Shown: positions 16,003-25,137 of the stretch, piece after piece
How the letters are laid out: every line of letters starts with the position of its first letter
How positions within the stretch are numbered: position 1 is the first letter of the stretch
Assembly: GCA_934215475.1 (NCBI GenBank)
Contig: CAKPZY010000010.1
Span: 1 to 52,641, forward strand
Length of the DNA stretch: 52,641 nt
DNA from: an uncultured Ligilactobacillus sp.
Lineage (GTDB): Bacteria; Bacillota; Bacilli; Lactobacillales; Lactobacillaceae
Direction of reading: 5' to 3'
Program-made: the position numbers and the translations under genes
Notes under the pieces: generated by a model
Told to the model about the DNA's origin: nothing
The model's input: only the letters and a program-made list of their open reading frames with translations
Database searches by the model: none

Positions 16003-17744
16003 TCATTGTTTCCCCCTTCCTTAAAATTCAAAGGAATAATTGCTTTAAAAGTTGTTCCGTGTGGATCGGTGTCGATTTTTAGCTTACTGTTCGTGCCATA
16101 TAACCCTTGCAGACGCTGATTTAAATTATATAGTGCTGTCCCAGTTCCTTTTGATTCAGTGAAAGGCTTTTGCCCGATAGTTGGCAGCATATCTTTGTTG
16201 ATCCCTTTACCATTGTCTGTAACTGCGATCTCAAAGTGTGTCTGATCCACCTGCTTGATTTGGATAACGATCTGATTGTTCTTTTTGCGTGGACCGAATG
16301 CGTGCCTGACAGCATTTTCAACAAATATTTGCAAACAAAACGAAGGCAGCAATACATTGTCAGGGACACTAACCTCATAAGTGAGGTTAAATTTGTCAGG
16401 AAACCGCATTTTCTCAATGCCCATATATGCGTCAACATGCCTTTTTTCCTGTTCCAATGTGACTTCTTTTTCCTGTCCATTTTGCAGACTGGACCGGAAA
16501 AAGACACTCAGCTGCATCAGCGCTTCGTGTGCTTTATCAACATCGACCCGCATTAACGCTCCAATAGTATTGATGGCATTAAAGAAGAAGTGGGGGTTGA
16601 TTTGGACTTGTAAAGCCTTGATCTCAGCTTCATTCAACAAACTGGTCTGCTCTTCAGCAATCCCAATCGCAAGTTGTCCTGAAAAGATCAGTGCTAAACC
16701 ATCCACTAGGTTTTCCTCAACCACAGTCATTTTGCTGCGGTCGGTAAAGTATAGTTTCAAAGCACCGATGGTCTTTTCGTTAACGCGCAAGGGAATCACG
16801 ATTGCGGCCGTCAATGGGCAATCCGGGACTGGACAACCAATTTCTTGTTTAGAAAAGGCCAGCTTTTCTTCGCCCTTAGCAATGACATTTTTAGAGAGAT
16901 CTGTCAGGACCGGCTCACCAGCAATATGGTGGTCCTGCCCCGCCCCAACATGGGCTAAAACATTTTCGGTATCAGTGAGTCCGACCGCGTCAAAATTAGT
17001 ATAATCTTTGATGATCTGACAAACGTGCCTAGCTGAATCAAAATTCAACCCGTTGCGAAAATACGGTAGAGTCTTATTGGCTAGGTCAAGCACATCTTTG
17101 GTTTGAACGGCTCGTAACTGCCGTTCATTTGAGAGGTATGTTTTTAAAATCTCAATAAACAAACTGGAACCAATGGTATTCAATAATGCCATCGGTATAA
17201 AGATCAATCTAACCAGTCCAATACCATGAAAAGCAAAAATAAACGCCATTTGGATCATTTCTGCAGAAAAAGCGAGTAAGGCGACCCAGGGAGTTGAGGG
17301 ATAGAGCTTATCTCCCTTAACTTTATCGCCCCAAACTCCAATCAAATATCCGATCAGTACAGAGCTAATTATGTAAAAGTAATCGGAAAATCCACCAAAA
17401 ACAACCCGGTGCAATCCACCAACTAAACCTACCAGCATTCCAACGATGGGACCGCCTGTTAAACTGGCCGAGGTGATAACTACCATCCTAGTATTGGCGA
17501 TCGAGTCAGACTGGGGGAGCCCAGTAATTATGAATGGTGTTACCACTTCTTTGGAGCTCGTGATCTCGACTCCAGTCAAATTAGCGATCACAACAAAGAG
17601 TGAAAAAATAAGTGTCAGCCAGATCTTGGTCTTAGTTGTTCTTTTTTCCAACAACGCTCTAAAAAAACGCGTGTTTACCAGTAGGAAGGCGAGCACCATA
17701 ATAATACCCAACCGTTCTGACAACAATATCAACAGATTTAGCAT
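15999..17744 (-). CDS. lytS: LytS-family sensor histidine kinase
   Basis: A 581-residue membrane sensor. The N-terminal 5TM_LYT domain (about 1-200) contains the NTRMVVITSASLTGGPIVG motif. A GAF domain follows (about 230-365; CPVPDC is typical), then a His_kinase domain with the phospho-accepting H385 in QINPHFFFNAINTIG, and an ATPase domain with FVENAVRHAF and VTDNGKGI. GGAGGGTG precedes the ATG. In B. subtilis and S. mutans LytST responds to external pyruvate and controls the LrgAB-type transporter. The same link is likely here. Confidence 0.93.
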   Translation of the reverse strand: MLNLLILLSERLGIIMVLAFLLVNTRFFRALLEKRTTKTKIWLTLIFSLFVVIANLTGVEITSSKEVVTPFIITGLPQSDSIANTRMVVITSASLTGGPIVGMLVGLVGGLHRVVFGGFSDYFYIISSVLIGYLIGVWGDKVKGDKLYPSTPWVALLAFSAEMIQMAFIFAFHGIGLVRLIFIPMALLNTIGSSLFIEILKTYLSNERQLRAVQTKDVLDLANKTLPYFRNGLNFDSARHVCQIIKDYTNFDAVGLTDTENVLAHVGAGQDHHIAGEPVLTDLSKNVIAKGEEKLAFSKQEIGCPVPDCPLTAAIVIPLRVNEKTIGALKLYFTDRSKMTVVEENLVDGLALIFSGQLAIGIAEEQTSLLNEAEIKALQVQINPHFFFNAINTIGALMRVDVDKAHEALMQLSVFFRSSLQNGQEKEVTLEQEKRHVDAYMGIEKMRFPDKFNLTYEVSVPDNVLLPSFCLQIFVENAVRHAFGPRKKNNQIVIQIKQVDQTHFEIAVTDNGKGINKDMLPTIGQKPFTESKGTGTALYNLNQRLQGLYGTNSKLKIDTDPHGTTFKAIIPLNFKEGGNNE

Positions 17745-17931
17745 TTTGCACCCTCCATAACGGCAATTATCATTCTTTATTATCTCACAGGTGGGCTATT
17801 TGCTGTAGGGTTTACCTCTAATAATTTACAAAACTAATGGACACTCGCTAAATTCTAATTTTGCAGCAATAATTAGTTTAGTATTCATGAGCAATATACT
17901 TTTTTAAGAGTCTTCAGGGCATTTTTCGTTC

Positions 17932-19224
17932 TTATTCTTCTACCTGCTTATTAACAACTGTGTTATTAAGCAAAATATTTAAAATGACTGCTACAAAGGA
18001 ACCCACTACCATTCCATTCCCAAGCAGCGTTTGTAATTCTGCTGGCAAAAATTGAAATAAAGCCGGCTGTGTCGTAACGCCCAATCCCAAACCGATCGAA
18101 ACGGCCATGATCAGCAAGTTCTTATTATTCATCCTAACTGCTAATAGCATTTTGATCCCTTGTGCACCAACCATGCCAAACATCACCAACATTGCTCCTC
18201 CTAAAACAGAACTGGGAATCAAAGTCGCGATCGCTCCAAACTTGGGGATCAAGCCTAAAACAAGCAGTAAACCTGCCGAATAATATACCGGACGCAAGGT
18301 TTTAATTCCTGATAGTTGGACGATGCCGACGTTTTGGGAAAATGTCGAGTATGGAAATGTATTAAAGATGCCGCCCAAAATTGCGGCGATCCCTTCAGAA
18401 CGATAGCCACGTTTCAGATCTGGCGTTGCTAATTTTTTCCCAGTGATATCCGACAAAGCGTAGTAAACTCCAGTCGATTCGATCATACAAGTGATAGCTG
18501 CCAAGATCATAGTGGCAATCGAGGACCATTCAAATTTGGGCACCCCAAAATAAAATGGCACCGGTAACTGGAACCACTGCGCCGCACGGACGGAGGACAA
18601 ACCAATGGTCCCGAGTGCGAGTGCCAGAAGTGTCCCCAGCACGATACCGATCAAGATGGAGATCTGCTTAAAGAAGCCTCTCCCCCAAATGTTGATCGCC
18701 ACGATGATCAAAGCTGTTGAAAAGCCAAGTACTAAGTTGACAGGAGTTCCATAGCTTTTGGCCGTGGTATCACCACCGCCCAAGTTCTGAAATGCCACCG
18801 GTATCAGCGTAAACCCAATCAAAGTAATCAGTGAGCCGGTTACCACCGGTGGGAAAAAGCGACGTAACTTTGCAAATGGACCGGCAATCAGAGCGATAAA
18901 GATACCAGCTGCAATGATCCCGCCATACATATAGGGCCAGCCGAAATGATTGCCAATATTTTGCAAGGGGGCAACGTACTCCACCGCACAACCTAAAACC
19001 ACAGGTAAGGCGATCCCAGTCAAGGCCGTACGTTTAAGCTGCAATAAAGTAGCGATCCCGCACATGAAAATATCCATTGAAACGAGGTATGTCATTTGTG
19101 CGGCATTAAAGTGCAAGGCTGCGCCAACTAATAAAGGAACCAATATGTCACCAGCATACATTGCCAGCAAATGCTGCAATCCAAGAACTAAATTCTTGGT
19201 GATCGACTGGTCAGTATTTTTCAA
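17932..19224 (-). CDS. NCS2-family nucleobase (xanthine/purine) permease
   Basis: A 430-residue membrane symporter with 12-14 segments. The N-terminal signature QHLLAMYAGDILVPLLVG and GIFNTFPYSTFSQNVGIVQL are typical of the xanthine/uric acid branch (PbuX-like) rather than uracil permeases. TTG at 19224 has GAGGAG 8 nt upstream, and upstream in-frame codons belong to the leader. A PurBox-like sequence lies about 105 nt before the start. No purine riboswitch was recognised. It forms a single-gene unit. Confidence 0.85.
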   Translation of the reverse strand: MKNTDQSITKNLVLGLQHLLAMYAGDILVPLLVGAALHFNAAQMTYLVSMDIFMCGIATLLQLKRTALTGIALPVVLGCAVEYVAPLQNIGNHFGWPYMYGGIIAAGIFIALIAGPFAKLRRFFPPVVTGSLITLIGFTLIPVAFQNLGGGDTTAKSYGTPVNLVLGFSTALIIVAINIWGRGFFKQISILIGIVLGTLLALALGTIGLSSVRAAQWFQLPVPFYFGVPKFEWSSIATMILAAITCMIESTGVYYALSDITGKKLATPDLKRGYRSEGIAAILGGIFNTFPYSTFSQNVGIVQLSGIKTLRPVYYSAGLLLVLGLIPKFGAIATLIPSSVLGGAMLVMFGMVGAQGIKMLLAVRMNNKNLLIMAVSIGLGLGVTTQPALFQFLPAELQTLLGNGMVVGSFVAVILNILLNNTVVNKQVEE

Positions 19225-19328
19225 AATTTCGTCTCCTCGTTCGTAATTTAGAATTTTATAACTAAATTCTACCACCCAAATATTCCTTTAACAATGTAGA
19301 TAAGAATTTTTATTTTGCGTAAATAATT

Positions 19329-19341
19329 ATCGTTCGCTTTT
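19329..19341 (-). promoter_or_regulatory. PurBox-like sequence upstream of the purine permease
   Basis: On the minus strand AAAAGCGAACGAT matches AWWWCCGAACWWT at 11 of 13 positions. Confidence 0.35.
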
Positions 19342-19448
19342 TCAATCAACGGCTCTCAGCGTTTAAATGCACATATGATTACTTTTTCGTTTATAATGAA
19401 AGTGAAGATAGTTAACTGTGTCACAATTCAGGATAAGAGGTGTGTTAA

Positions 19449-20513
19449 ATGACACAGGTCAAAGATAAGAATTCCGTCCAGAACAAAATTCCAACTACTA
19501 TGAAGGCGTGGGAAGTAACTAAACAAGCCCCCATAGATTCTAGCCCATCTCCGTTAAAATTAGTGACTAAAGATGTTCCAAAACCAGGTCCAGATGAAAT
19601 ACTGGTCAGAGTTTTAACATGTGGGGTGTGTCGGACGGATCTACACGTAGCTGAAGGTGATCTGCCACCACACAAGGAACATGTTACACCTGGCCATGAA
19701 ATCATCGGAGAGGTTTGTGCGTTTGGGCCTAATACAAGTAGATTTAAGCTTGGTCAACGCGTGGGAATTCCTTGGTTACGGCACACATGCGGTAAATGCA
19801 GCTTTTGTCGGGCCGGGAGAGAAAATCTCTGCCCTAATTCGACCTATACCGGTTGGGATGCGGACGGCGGATATGCAGAGTATGCGGTAGCAGATGAAGC
19901 CTTTGCATATGAGATCCCCGATTCATTTGATTCAACGGTGGCTGCTCCATTACTTTGTGCAGGCATCATCGGTTATCACGCTTATGTTAAAGCAAATGTC
20001 CCAGCCGGCGGGACCTTAGGGCTTTATGGTTTTGGCGGTTCGGCTCATATCACAGGTGAATTAGCCTTGAAACAAGGTATCAAAGTCCATGTTTTAACTC
20101 GTGGAAAGAACGCCCAGAAACTCGCCCTAAAGTTGGGCGCAAGTTCAGCTGCGGGCGCATATGATCTACCACCGGAACCGCTAGATTCAGCGATCATCTT
20201 TGCTCCAGCAGGCGAGATCATTCCTAAAGCATTAGAAGGTTTGAAGCCAGGCGGAACTCTAGCTTTAGCAGGTATCCACATGAGCGATGTTCCTACTTTA
20301 AACTATGAGAAACATCTTTTCCATGAAAAAATGATCACCAGTGTGGAAAGTAACACCCGTAAAAATGGCGAAGAATTTTTGCGGTTAGCGGCACGGTTAA
20401 AAATTCAACCGCAAATCCGGGAATATTCATTGGATCAAGCTAAAGACGCACTCAGTTATTTGGCTGCCGGTGATGTCCAAGGTGCCGGAGTACTCAGAAT
20501 AGCGAAAGATTAA
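19449..20513 (+). CDS. Zinc-dependent alcohol dehydrogenase (MDR superfamily)
   Basis: A 354-residue NAD(P)-dependent dehydrogenase. Catalytic zinc ligands are in CGVCRTDLH and GHEIIGEV, and structural zinc cysteines are in CGKCSFCRAGRENLC. The Rossmann dinucleotide site is GLYGFGGSAH. The sequence resembles the zinc-binding alcohol dehydrogenases common in lactic bacteria that reduce aldehydes to alcohols. It has an N-terminal extension of about 17 residues before MKAWEV; an in-frame ATG at that point lacks a ribosome site, whereas AGAGGTG precedes 19449. It is monocistronic with a terminator, and the true substrate is unknown. Confidence 0.85.
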   Translation: MTQVKDKNSVQNKIPTTMKAWEVTKQAPIDSSPSPLKLVTKDVPKPGPDEILVRVLTCGVCRTDLHVAEGDLPPHKEHVTPGHEIIGEVCAFGPNTSRFKLGQRVGIPWLRHTCGKCSFCRAGRENLCPNSTYTGWDADGGYAEYAVADEAFAYEIPDSFDSTVAAPLLCAGIIGYHAYVKANVPAGGTLGLYGFGGSAHITGELALKQGIKVHVLTRGKNAQKLALKLGASSAAGAYDLPPEPLDSAIIFAPAGEIIPKALEGLKPGGTLALAGIHMSDVPTLNYEKHLFHEKMITSVESNTRKNGEEFLRLAARLKIQPQIREYSLDQAKDALSYLAAGDVQGAGVLRIAKD

Positions 20514-20568
20514 AGATGTGTCGTGCTTCATGAATTGCTTGCATAAAGCATGCAAATTAGATTATATA

Positions 20569-20617
20569 AATAAAGTCGTGAATGTGCTGTGATAGCAACA
20601 CGTCCACGACTTTATTC
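20569..20617 (+). terminator. Terminator after the alcohol dehydrogenase
   Basis: AATAAAGTCGTG pairs with CACGACTTTATT, with a further GTG/CAC inner helix. Confidence 0.75.
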
Positions 20618-20772
20618 ATTAATGTCTGTTAAATTGCTAGGCCGTATATTTACAACTTAGGATAAAGACATATCTTTTTGCGCAACCTTATTTTTCATAG
20701 CGTTTGGGGTATGACAGGATTAGTATTCACATGCATGTACTTGTTTTGCTCGGTCTAAAAAAGTGACAAACA

Positions 20773-20811
20773 AAAAGATGGCATCCCTGTAATAAGGAAT
20801 GCCATCTTCAA
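20773..20811 (-). terminator. Terminator after pflA
   Basis: Minus strand: AAGATGGCATTCC pairs with GGGATGCCATCTT (near perfect), followed by T's. Confidence 0.9.
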
Positions 20812-20819
20812 AATCTGTT

Positions 20820-21683
20820 TTAACTAACAGGATGTTCCAACGTAGAATCTCCCGGTCTCCAATCGTGATAGCCCTGATAATCAGCGCAATGCAATAATTT
20901 CTGTGCATTGGCGACTCGTTCATCAGAAGGCGGTTCAATACCATCCAAGCGATATTTAATACCCATTTCGGCGTACTTATGCACACCCATCGTATGGTAA
21001 GGCAGAACCTCAAACTTCTCCACGTTATGAAGAGTCTTGACAAAATCACTGGTCTCTTCCAAGAACTTATCATTATCAGTGATGGTCGGAATCAAAACCT
21101 GCCTGACCCACATTGGCTTGCCTATTTCAGAGAGATAACGAGCCAGATCTAGAATGTTAGTATTCGGATAACCCGTCAACTTACGATGTTCCTCTGAGTT
21201 GATGTGTTTAATATCCAGCAAAAGAATATCCGTGACATCCAATAACTTATTGAACTTACTGAACCATGGCTCACGCCGAGTAAATGGCTGACCACATGTA
21301 TCTAGACATGTACTGATCCCCAATTTTTTACACTTAGTGAACATTTCTGTCGCAAATTCGATCTGCAACAAGATCTCACCGCCGGATAATGTGACTCCGC
21401 CTTGTTTACCCCAAAAGTCTTTATAGGACACAGCCTTATTCAGCATCTCATCTGAAGTCATTTTGGTTCCAACGTTTTTCTTCCACGTATCAGGGTTGTG
21501 GCAGAACTTGCAGCGCATGTTACAGCCCTGCATGAAAGCAACGAATCGAATACCTGGCCCGTCGACCGCACCAAAAGTTTCGATCGAATGCACATATCCT
21601 TCAACCTGCCCATCCCGCATCGGCAACGGCCGCAAACGCGGATTTCTTTTTCTTCTGGTTCTCGTTCTAGTTTCTGTGCTCAT
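20820..21683 (-). CDS. pflA: Pyruvate formate-lyase activating enzyme (radical SAM)
   Basis: Uses S-adenosylmethionine and a 4Fe-4S cluster to place the glycyl radical on PflB under anaerobic conditions. The cluster cysteines are C54, C58 and C61 (CNMRCKFC), preceded by SIETFGAVDGPGIRF. The 287-residue protein is about 20-25 residues longer at the N-terminus than usual: residues 6-18 are strongly basic (RTRTRRKRNPRLR). The ATG at 21683 has only a GAGAGAG ribosome site; an internal ATG (Met22) has none, so the longer form is kept. It lies 43 nt after pflB and is co-transcribed. Confidence 0.93.
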   Translation of the reverse strand: MSTETRTRTRRKRNPRLRPLPMRDGQVEGYVHSIETFGAVDGPGIRFVAFMQGCNMRCKFCHNPDTWKKNVGTKMTSDEMLNKAVSYKDFWGKQGGVTLSGGEILLQIEFATEMFTKCKKLGISTCLDTCGQPFTRREPWFSKFNKLLDVTDILLLDIKHINSEEHRKLTGYPNTNILDLARYLSEIGKPMWVRQVLIPTITDNDKFLEETSDFVKTLHNVEKFEVLPYHTMGVHKYAEMGIKYRLDGIEPPSDERVANAQKLLHCADYQGYHDWRPGDSTLEHPVS

Positions 21684-21726
21684 AATTCTCTCTCTACCCC
21701 CAAACTTCTAATAACTGTGACAGCAA

Positions 21727-23982
21727 TTACATTGAAGTATGGAACGTTCTTGAAATAACATCGTCCTGCTGTTCCTTAGTCAAATCAGCGAAGTATACGC
21801 AGTAACCGGAAACACGGATCGTCAGCGTTGGATACTTCTCTGGGTGCTTTTGTGCATCGATCAAAGTCTCACGCTTGAAGACATTGACATTGATATGATG
21901 TCCGTTGTTCTTCATGTAACCGTCGATCATGTTTACCAAAGTATCTTCCTGTTCATCTTCAACTTTACCAAGAGTTGTTGGTGTTACGGCAAATGTGTTG
22001 GAGATACCATCTGTTGCGTACTTGTAAGGGATCTTGGCAACTGACAACAGTGATGCCAAAGCTCCAGAAATATCTGCGCCGTATGCTGGGTTAGCACCTG
22101 GTGCAAATGGTTTACCTTTTTCACGACCATTAGGTGTTGAACCAGTATTCTTACCATATACAACATTGGAAGTGATCGTCAATGCAGATGTTGATAACTT
22201 AGCACCCTTGTACAGATGATGTGTATTCATCTTCTGATACATTGTCTTAACTAACCAAACAACAATATCGTCAGCGCGGTCATCGTTGTTGCCGTAACGA
22301 GGATATTCGTGATCTGCCTTAAAGTCGACTGTCAAGCCATCATCATTGCGAACAGCCTTAACATGTCCATACTTGATAGCTGAAATTGAATCCGCAGCAA
22401 CTGACAAGCCTGAAAGGCCAGTAGCAAAGGTGTAATCCAAATCAGAATTCTTCAAAGCAAGTTGAGCTGATTCGTAGTAATACTTGTCATGCATATAATG
22501 AATGACGTTCAAAGCATTAACGTATACATCGGCTAACCAGTCAAGCATCTTATCAAGTTTCTTCATGAATTCATCGTAATCAATGTAATCTGAACTCATC
22601 TTCTTAAGTTCTGGGCCAACCTGTTGACCAGTGATCTCATCGCGGCCACCGTTCAGTGCGTATAACAGAGCCTTAGCTAAGTTAGCCCGGGCACCGAAGA
22701 ACTGAACTCCCGAATCTACTGGCTGAGCAGATACACAGCAAGCAATACCATAGTAATCTGTACCCCATTGTCTCTTCATCAAAGCATCGTTTTCATACTG
22801 AATAGTTGAACTTTCAATAGAAACGCTGGATGCATAACGCTTAAATGGCATCGGCAAGTTGTCTGACCAGAGTAAGGTAATGTTTGGCTCTGGCGCAGCC
22901 CCCATATTATGCAGTGTGTTTAAGAAACGGTAAGCAGTCTTAGTAACATGATGACGTCCGTCCAAGCCTGTACCTGCCAATGAAAGTGTGGCCCAAATTG
23001 GATCACCAGTAAACAGTGAGTTGTATTCAGGTGTCCGCATGAAGAAGACCATCCGTAATTTCATTGTGAATTGATCGATCAACTCCTGAGCTGATTTCTC
23101 ATCCAAAATGCCGCGTTCTAAGTCACGATTAATGTAAATATCAAGGAATGTATCGATCCGGCCAATAGACATAGCAGCGCCGTTTTGAGTCTTGATAGCA
23201 GCTAAGTACCCAAAGTAGAGCCATTGAATCGCCTCTTGTGCATTGGTAGCTGGTTTCGAAATATCAAACCCATATGACTTTGCCATGGTCTCCATATCTT
23301 TCAAAGCACGGATCTGATCTGAAATGTGCTCACGTTTTTCAACCACGTCGCTTGTCATTTCGCCATCACCGGTCAGATTCAGGTCACTGATCTTGTTTTC
23401 GATCAAATGATCGATACCATACAAAGCTACCCGCGGAAAATCAGCAATGATCCGGCCACGGCCGTATGCGTCAGGTAAACCTGTCAGGATCTTGTTATGA
23501 CGAGCATGACGAATATTTGCATCATAAGCATCGAAGACACCTTGGTTATGAGTCTTTTGAATCTTGGTGTAGAAATATTCTACTTCAGGATCAAGTTTGT
23601 AGCCGTTTGTCTCCAAAGCATCCTTAGCCATCCGGATACCGCCTTGAGGCAGCAAAGCACGTTTCAATGGCTTGTCTGTTTGTAAACCGACGATCTTTTC
23701 AAGATCCTTATCAAGATAACCTGGTGCATGTGACGTAATAGTAGAAACAACTTTAGTGTCGGCATCAAGGACACCAACCTTACGCTGTTTCATCTTCAAA
23801 GCTGTCAATTTATCATTTAACTTAGTCGTTGCTTCTGTTGGGCCTTGCAAGAAGGACTCGTCACCATTGTACTGGACGAAGTTTTGCTGAATGAAATCAC
23901 GAATGTCGATTTCACTTTGCCATTGGCCCTTTTTGAAACCATCCCAAGCAGAAGACTTTTTTTCTTCAACTTTGTTCATCAT
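21727..23982 (-). CDS. pflB: Formate C-acetyltransferase (pyruvate formate-lyase)
   Basis: Non-oxidatively splits pyruvate with CoA to acetyl-CoA and formate in anaerobic mixed-acid metabolism. It has 751 residues, the full family length. The catalytic cysteine pair is C415/C416 (YYGIACCVS) and the glycyl-radical glycine is G726 in RVSGYCVYF (Cys where many homologues have Ala). GGGAGG is 9 nt before the ATG. The long A/T-rich upstream region holds a Rex-like redox operator candidate (24050-24067). pflA follows in the same operon. LrgAB/LytST, likely a pyruvate system, is encoded 7 kb away. Confidence 0.97.
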   Translation of the reverse strand: MMNKVEEKKSSAWDGFKKGQWQSEIDIRDFIQQNFVQYNGDESFLQGPTEATTKLNDKLTALKMKQRKVGVLDADTKVVSTITSHAPGYLDKDLEKIVGLQTDKPLKRALLPQGGIRMAKDALETNGYKLDPEVEYFYTKIQKTHNQGVFDAYDANIRHARHNKILTGLPDAYGRGRIIADFPRVALYGIDHLIENKISDLNLTGDGEMTSDVVEKREHISDQIRALKDMETMAKSYGFDISKPATNAQEAIQWLYFGYLAAIKTQNGAAMSIGRIDTFLDIYINRDLERGILDEKSAQELIDQFTMKLRMVFFMRTPEYNSLFTGDPIWATLSLAGTGLDGRHHVTKTAYRFLNTLHNMGAAPEPNITLLWSDNLPMPFKRYASSVSIESSTIQYENDALMKRQWGTDYYGIACCVSAQPVDSGVQFFGARANLAKALLYALNGGRDEITGQQVGPELKKMSSDYIDYDEFMKKLDKMLDWLADVYVNALNVIHYMHDKYYYESAQLALKNSDLDYTFATGLSGLSVAADSISAIKYGHVKAVRNDDGLTVDFKADHEYPRYGNNDDRADDIVVWLVKTMYQKMNTHHLYKGAKLSTSALTITSNVVYGKNTGSTPNGREKGKPFAPGANPAYGADISGALASLLSVAKIPYKYATDGISNTFAVTPTTLGKVEDEQEDTLVNMIDGYMKNNGHHINVNVFKRETLIDAQKHPEKYPTLTIRVSGYCVYFADLTKEQQDDVISRTFHTSM

Positions 23983-24334
23983 AATAAATAACCTCCCTTT
24001 TCCGAAACCGTTTTATGAAACGCTTTCTTCTACATCATAATACAACAGTTTGTGATACTTTTCAACAATAAATGTAAGTGTTTTTTTAGTCACATTTCAC
24101 AAATCTTTAGGCTATATCCAATATTTTCTATTTATAATGTTAGCGCATACATAGCCTTTACACCAGCAAGTTAAAATTTTAACAAACTGTCAAACATGTT
24201 TTTTCACATATTCTATTGTTCACAATATTTTACAAAATATAAAATACCTTAACCTTTTTGTATCGTTTTCACATATAAATATAAAAAAATACTGGGATAA
24301 TTTAAAAACCATCGCCAGATTTTTTTATGTGTAT
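23983..24334. other. A/T-rich control region upstream of pflB
   Basis: 352 bp without a supported gene. It holds the ribosome site, a Rex-like element and several TTCACA-type half sites (about 24090-24101 and 24203-24233). It is very A/T-rich. Confidence 0.45.
24050..24067. promoter_or_regulatory. Rex-like operator candidate before pflB
   Basis: TTGTGATACTTTTCAACA resembles the Rex site TTGTGAANNNNTTCACAA: left half 6 of 7, right half 5 of 7. Rex controls pfl genes in other Firmicutes. The match is imperfect. Confidence 0.35.
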
Positions 24335-24457
24335 CTATGAGCCGGATCTCTGTGCGTAGTGCAACAAAAAAGAGATAGCTTCTTCATAACTACAGGAACG
24401 CGTCCGCATCACTGTTTCAACCAATTTTTCTGTTGAGGTTTTAGCTGTTAATGCCAT
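24335..24457 (-). CDS. Small hypothetical protein, 40 residues
   Basis: A short ORF with GGAGG 8 nt before its ATG. The product has a mixed charged N-terminus and a probable helix (SYEEAISFLLHYAQRS), with no signal peptide and no recognised family. A perfect 6-bp-arm palindrome (24487-24500) lies 30 nt upstream of its start, where a repressor could bind. It is read toward pflB, 350 nt away, with no clear terminator between. Coding is supported by the ribosome site and composition; function is unknown. Confidence 0.55.
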   Translation of the reverse strand: MALTAKTSTEKLVETVMRTRSCSYEEAISFLLHYAQRSGS

Positions 24458-24486
24458 GCAACATTCCTCCAATGTTGAATTATTAC

Positions 24487-24500
24487 GACGTTCAAACGTC
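24487..24500. repeat. Palindrome upstream of the 40-residue ORF
   Basis: GACGTT-CA-AACGTC, perfect 6-bp arms, in the expected promoter zone of the small ORF. A transcription-factor site is possible. Confidence 0.4.
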
Positions 24501-25048
24501 TGTTCCATTTTCCTAACACTTTATTATTTTAACGCCCTTGATTCTCAATTAAAAGTGCGAATATAACTCAAATATTTTACTTGACACCTTCCCTCCAAGC
24601 ATATCAGGATTCATATACATATAAATTTTTTTGCCTGCGTAAATGTCCTCTATATTGATGCATAATTGCTTTTTAAATACATTTCTCGAGGGAAAAATAT
24701 TGGTCCATCACTGTTTTTCTGAGCTTTTTTTATACATATTTCAGCTTTTTAACTTTTTTGTTTCAATCATTGTAATTCTTTCTCGCAAACTTTTTGCTGA
24801 GCAAATATAATTATGCGCAATTCATATTAGCATGACCCTTTATAGTGGACACATGCAAAAGTTCAGCCAAAAAGAACCGCTGGGGATCTCTTGAGCTGAA
24901 AATTCAAACTATAAAAAAACGTCATCAAGAAATTTAATTTTTCCAGAAGGGATAAGTGCAGTTCATGATCTACTGTAAAAACCAATTTTGGGGGATATTT
25001 TCACTGTAAGAAATTCAAAAGCAACATTCCCTCACTGCTATTATTAAC

Positions 25049-25087
25049 CAAAAACAGCCGCATGATAACAAATATCATACGACCGTC
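25049..25087 (-). terminator. Terminator after purA
   Basis: Minus strand: GTCGTATGATA pairs with TATCATGCGGC (11 pairs including G-U), then T's. Confidence 0.8.
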
Positions 25088-25137
25088 ACTTAATTTGATT
25101 ATAAGCCATTGGTTATCTTAGTCAGGATCACATTTAG

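Larger units (their letters stand above)
20514..20819. other. Intergenic region between adh and pflA
   Basis: 306 bp between convergent genes, holding two terminators (20569-20617 and 20773-20811). The stretch between them shows no supported gene. Confidence 0.5.
24458..25137. other. 680-bp A/T-rich region between purA and the small ORF
   Basis: It holds the purA terminator (25049-25087), a long-range TTCAGC/GCTGAA inverted repeat (about 24862-24899) and the palindrome at 24487-24500. One minus-strand open stretch (24553-24711) reads like protein at its end but has no start codon with a ribosome site. No gene is called. Confidence 0.4.

Noticed and set aside
16381..17004. 207-codon frame antisense to lytS
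   Set aside because: Shadow of lytS; composition is Ser/Thr-rich as expected for a reversed reading frame.
19225..19448. Purine riboswitch before the purine permease
   Set aside because: I could not find the conserved three-way-junction loops; only a PurBox-like sequence is present.
24001..24030. cre-like sequences (AAACCGTTTT, GAAACGCTTTC) upstream of pflB
   Set aside because: Tested against TGNAANCGNWWNCA: at least three mismatches or wrong spacing, so no cre site is claimed.
24553..24711. Minus-strand open stretch ending IYMYMNPDMLGG...ELYSHF
   Set aside because: Protein-like at its end, but there is no start codon with a ribosome site and no recognised family; kept only as intergenic.
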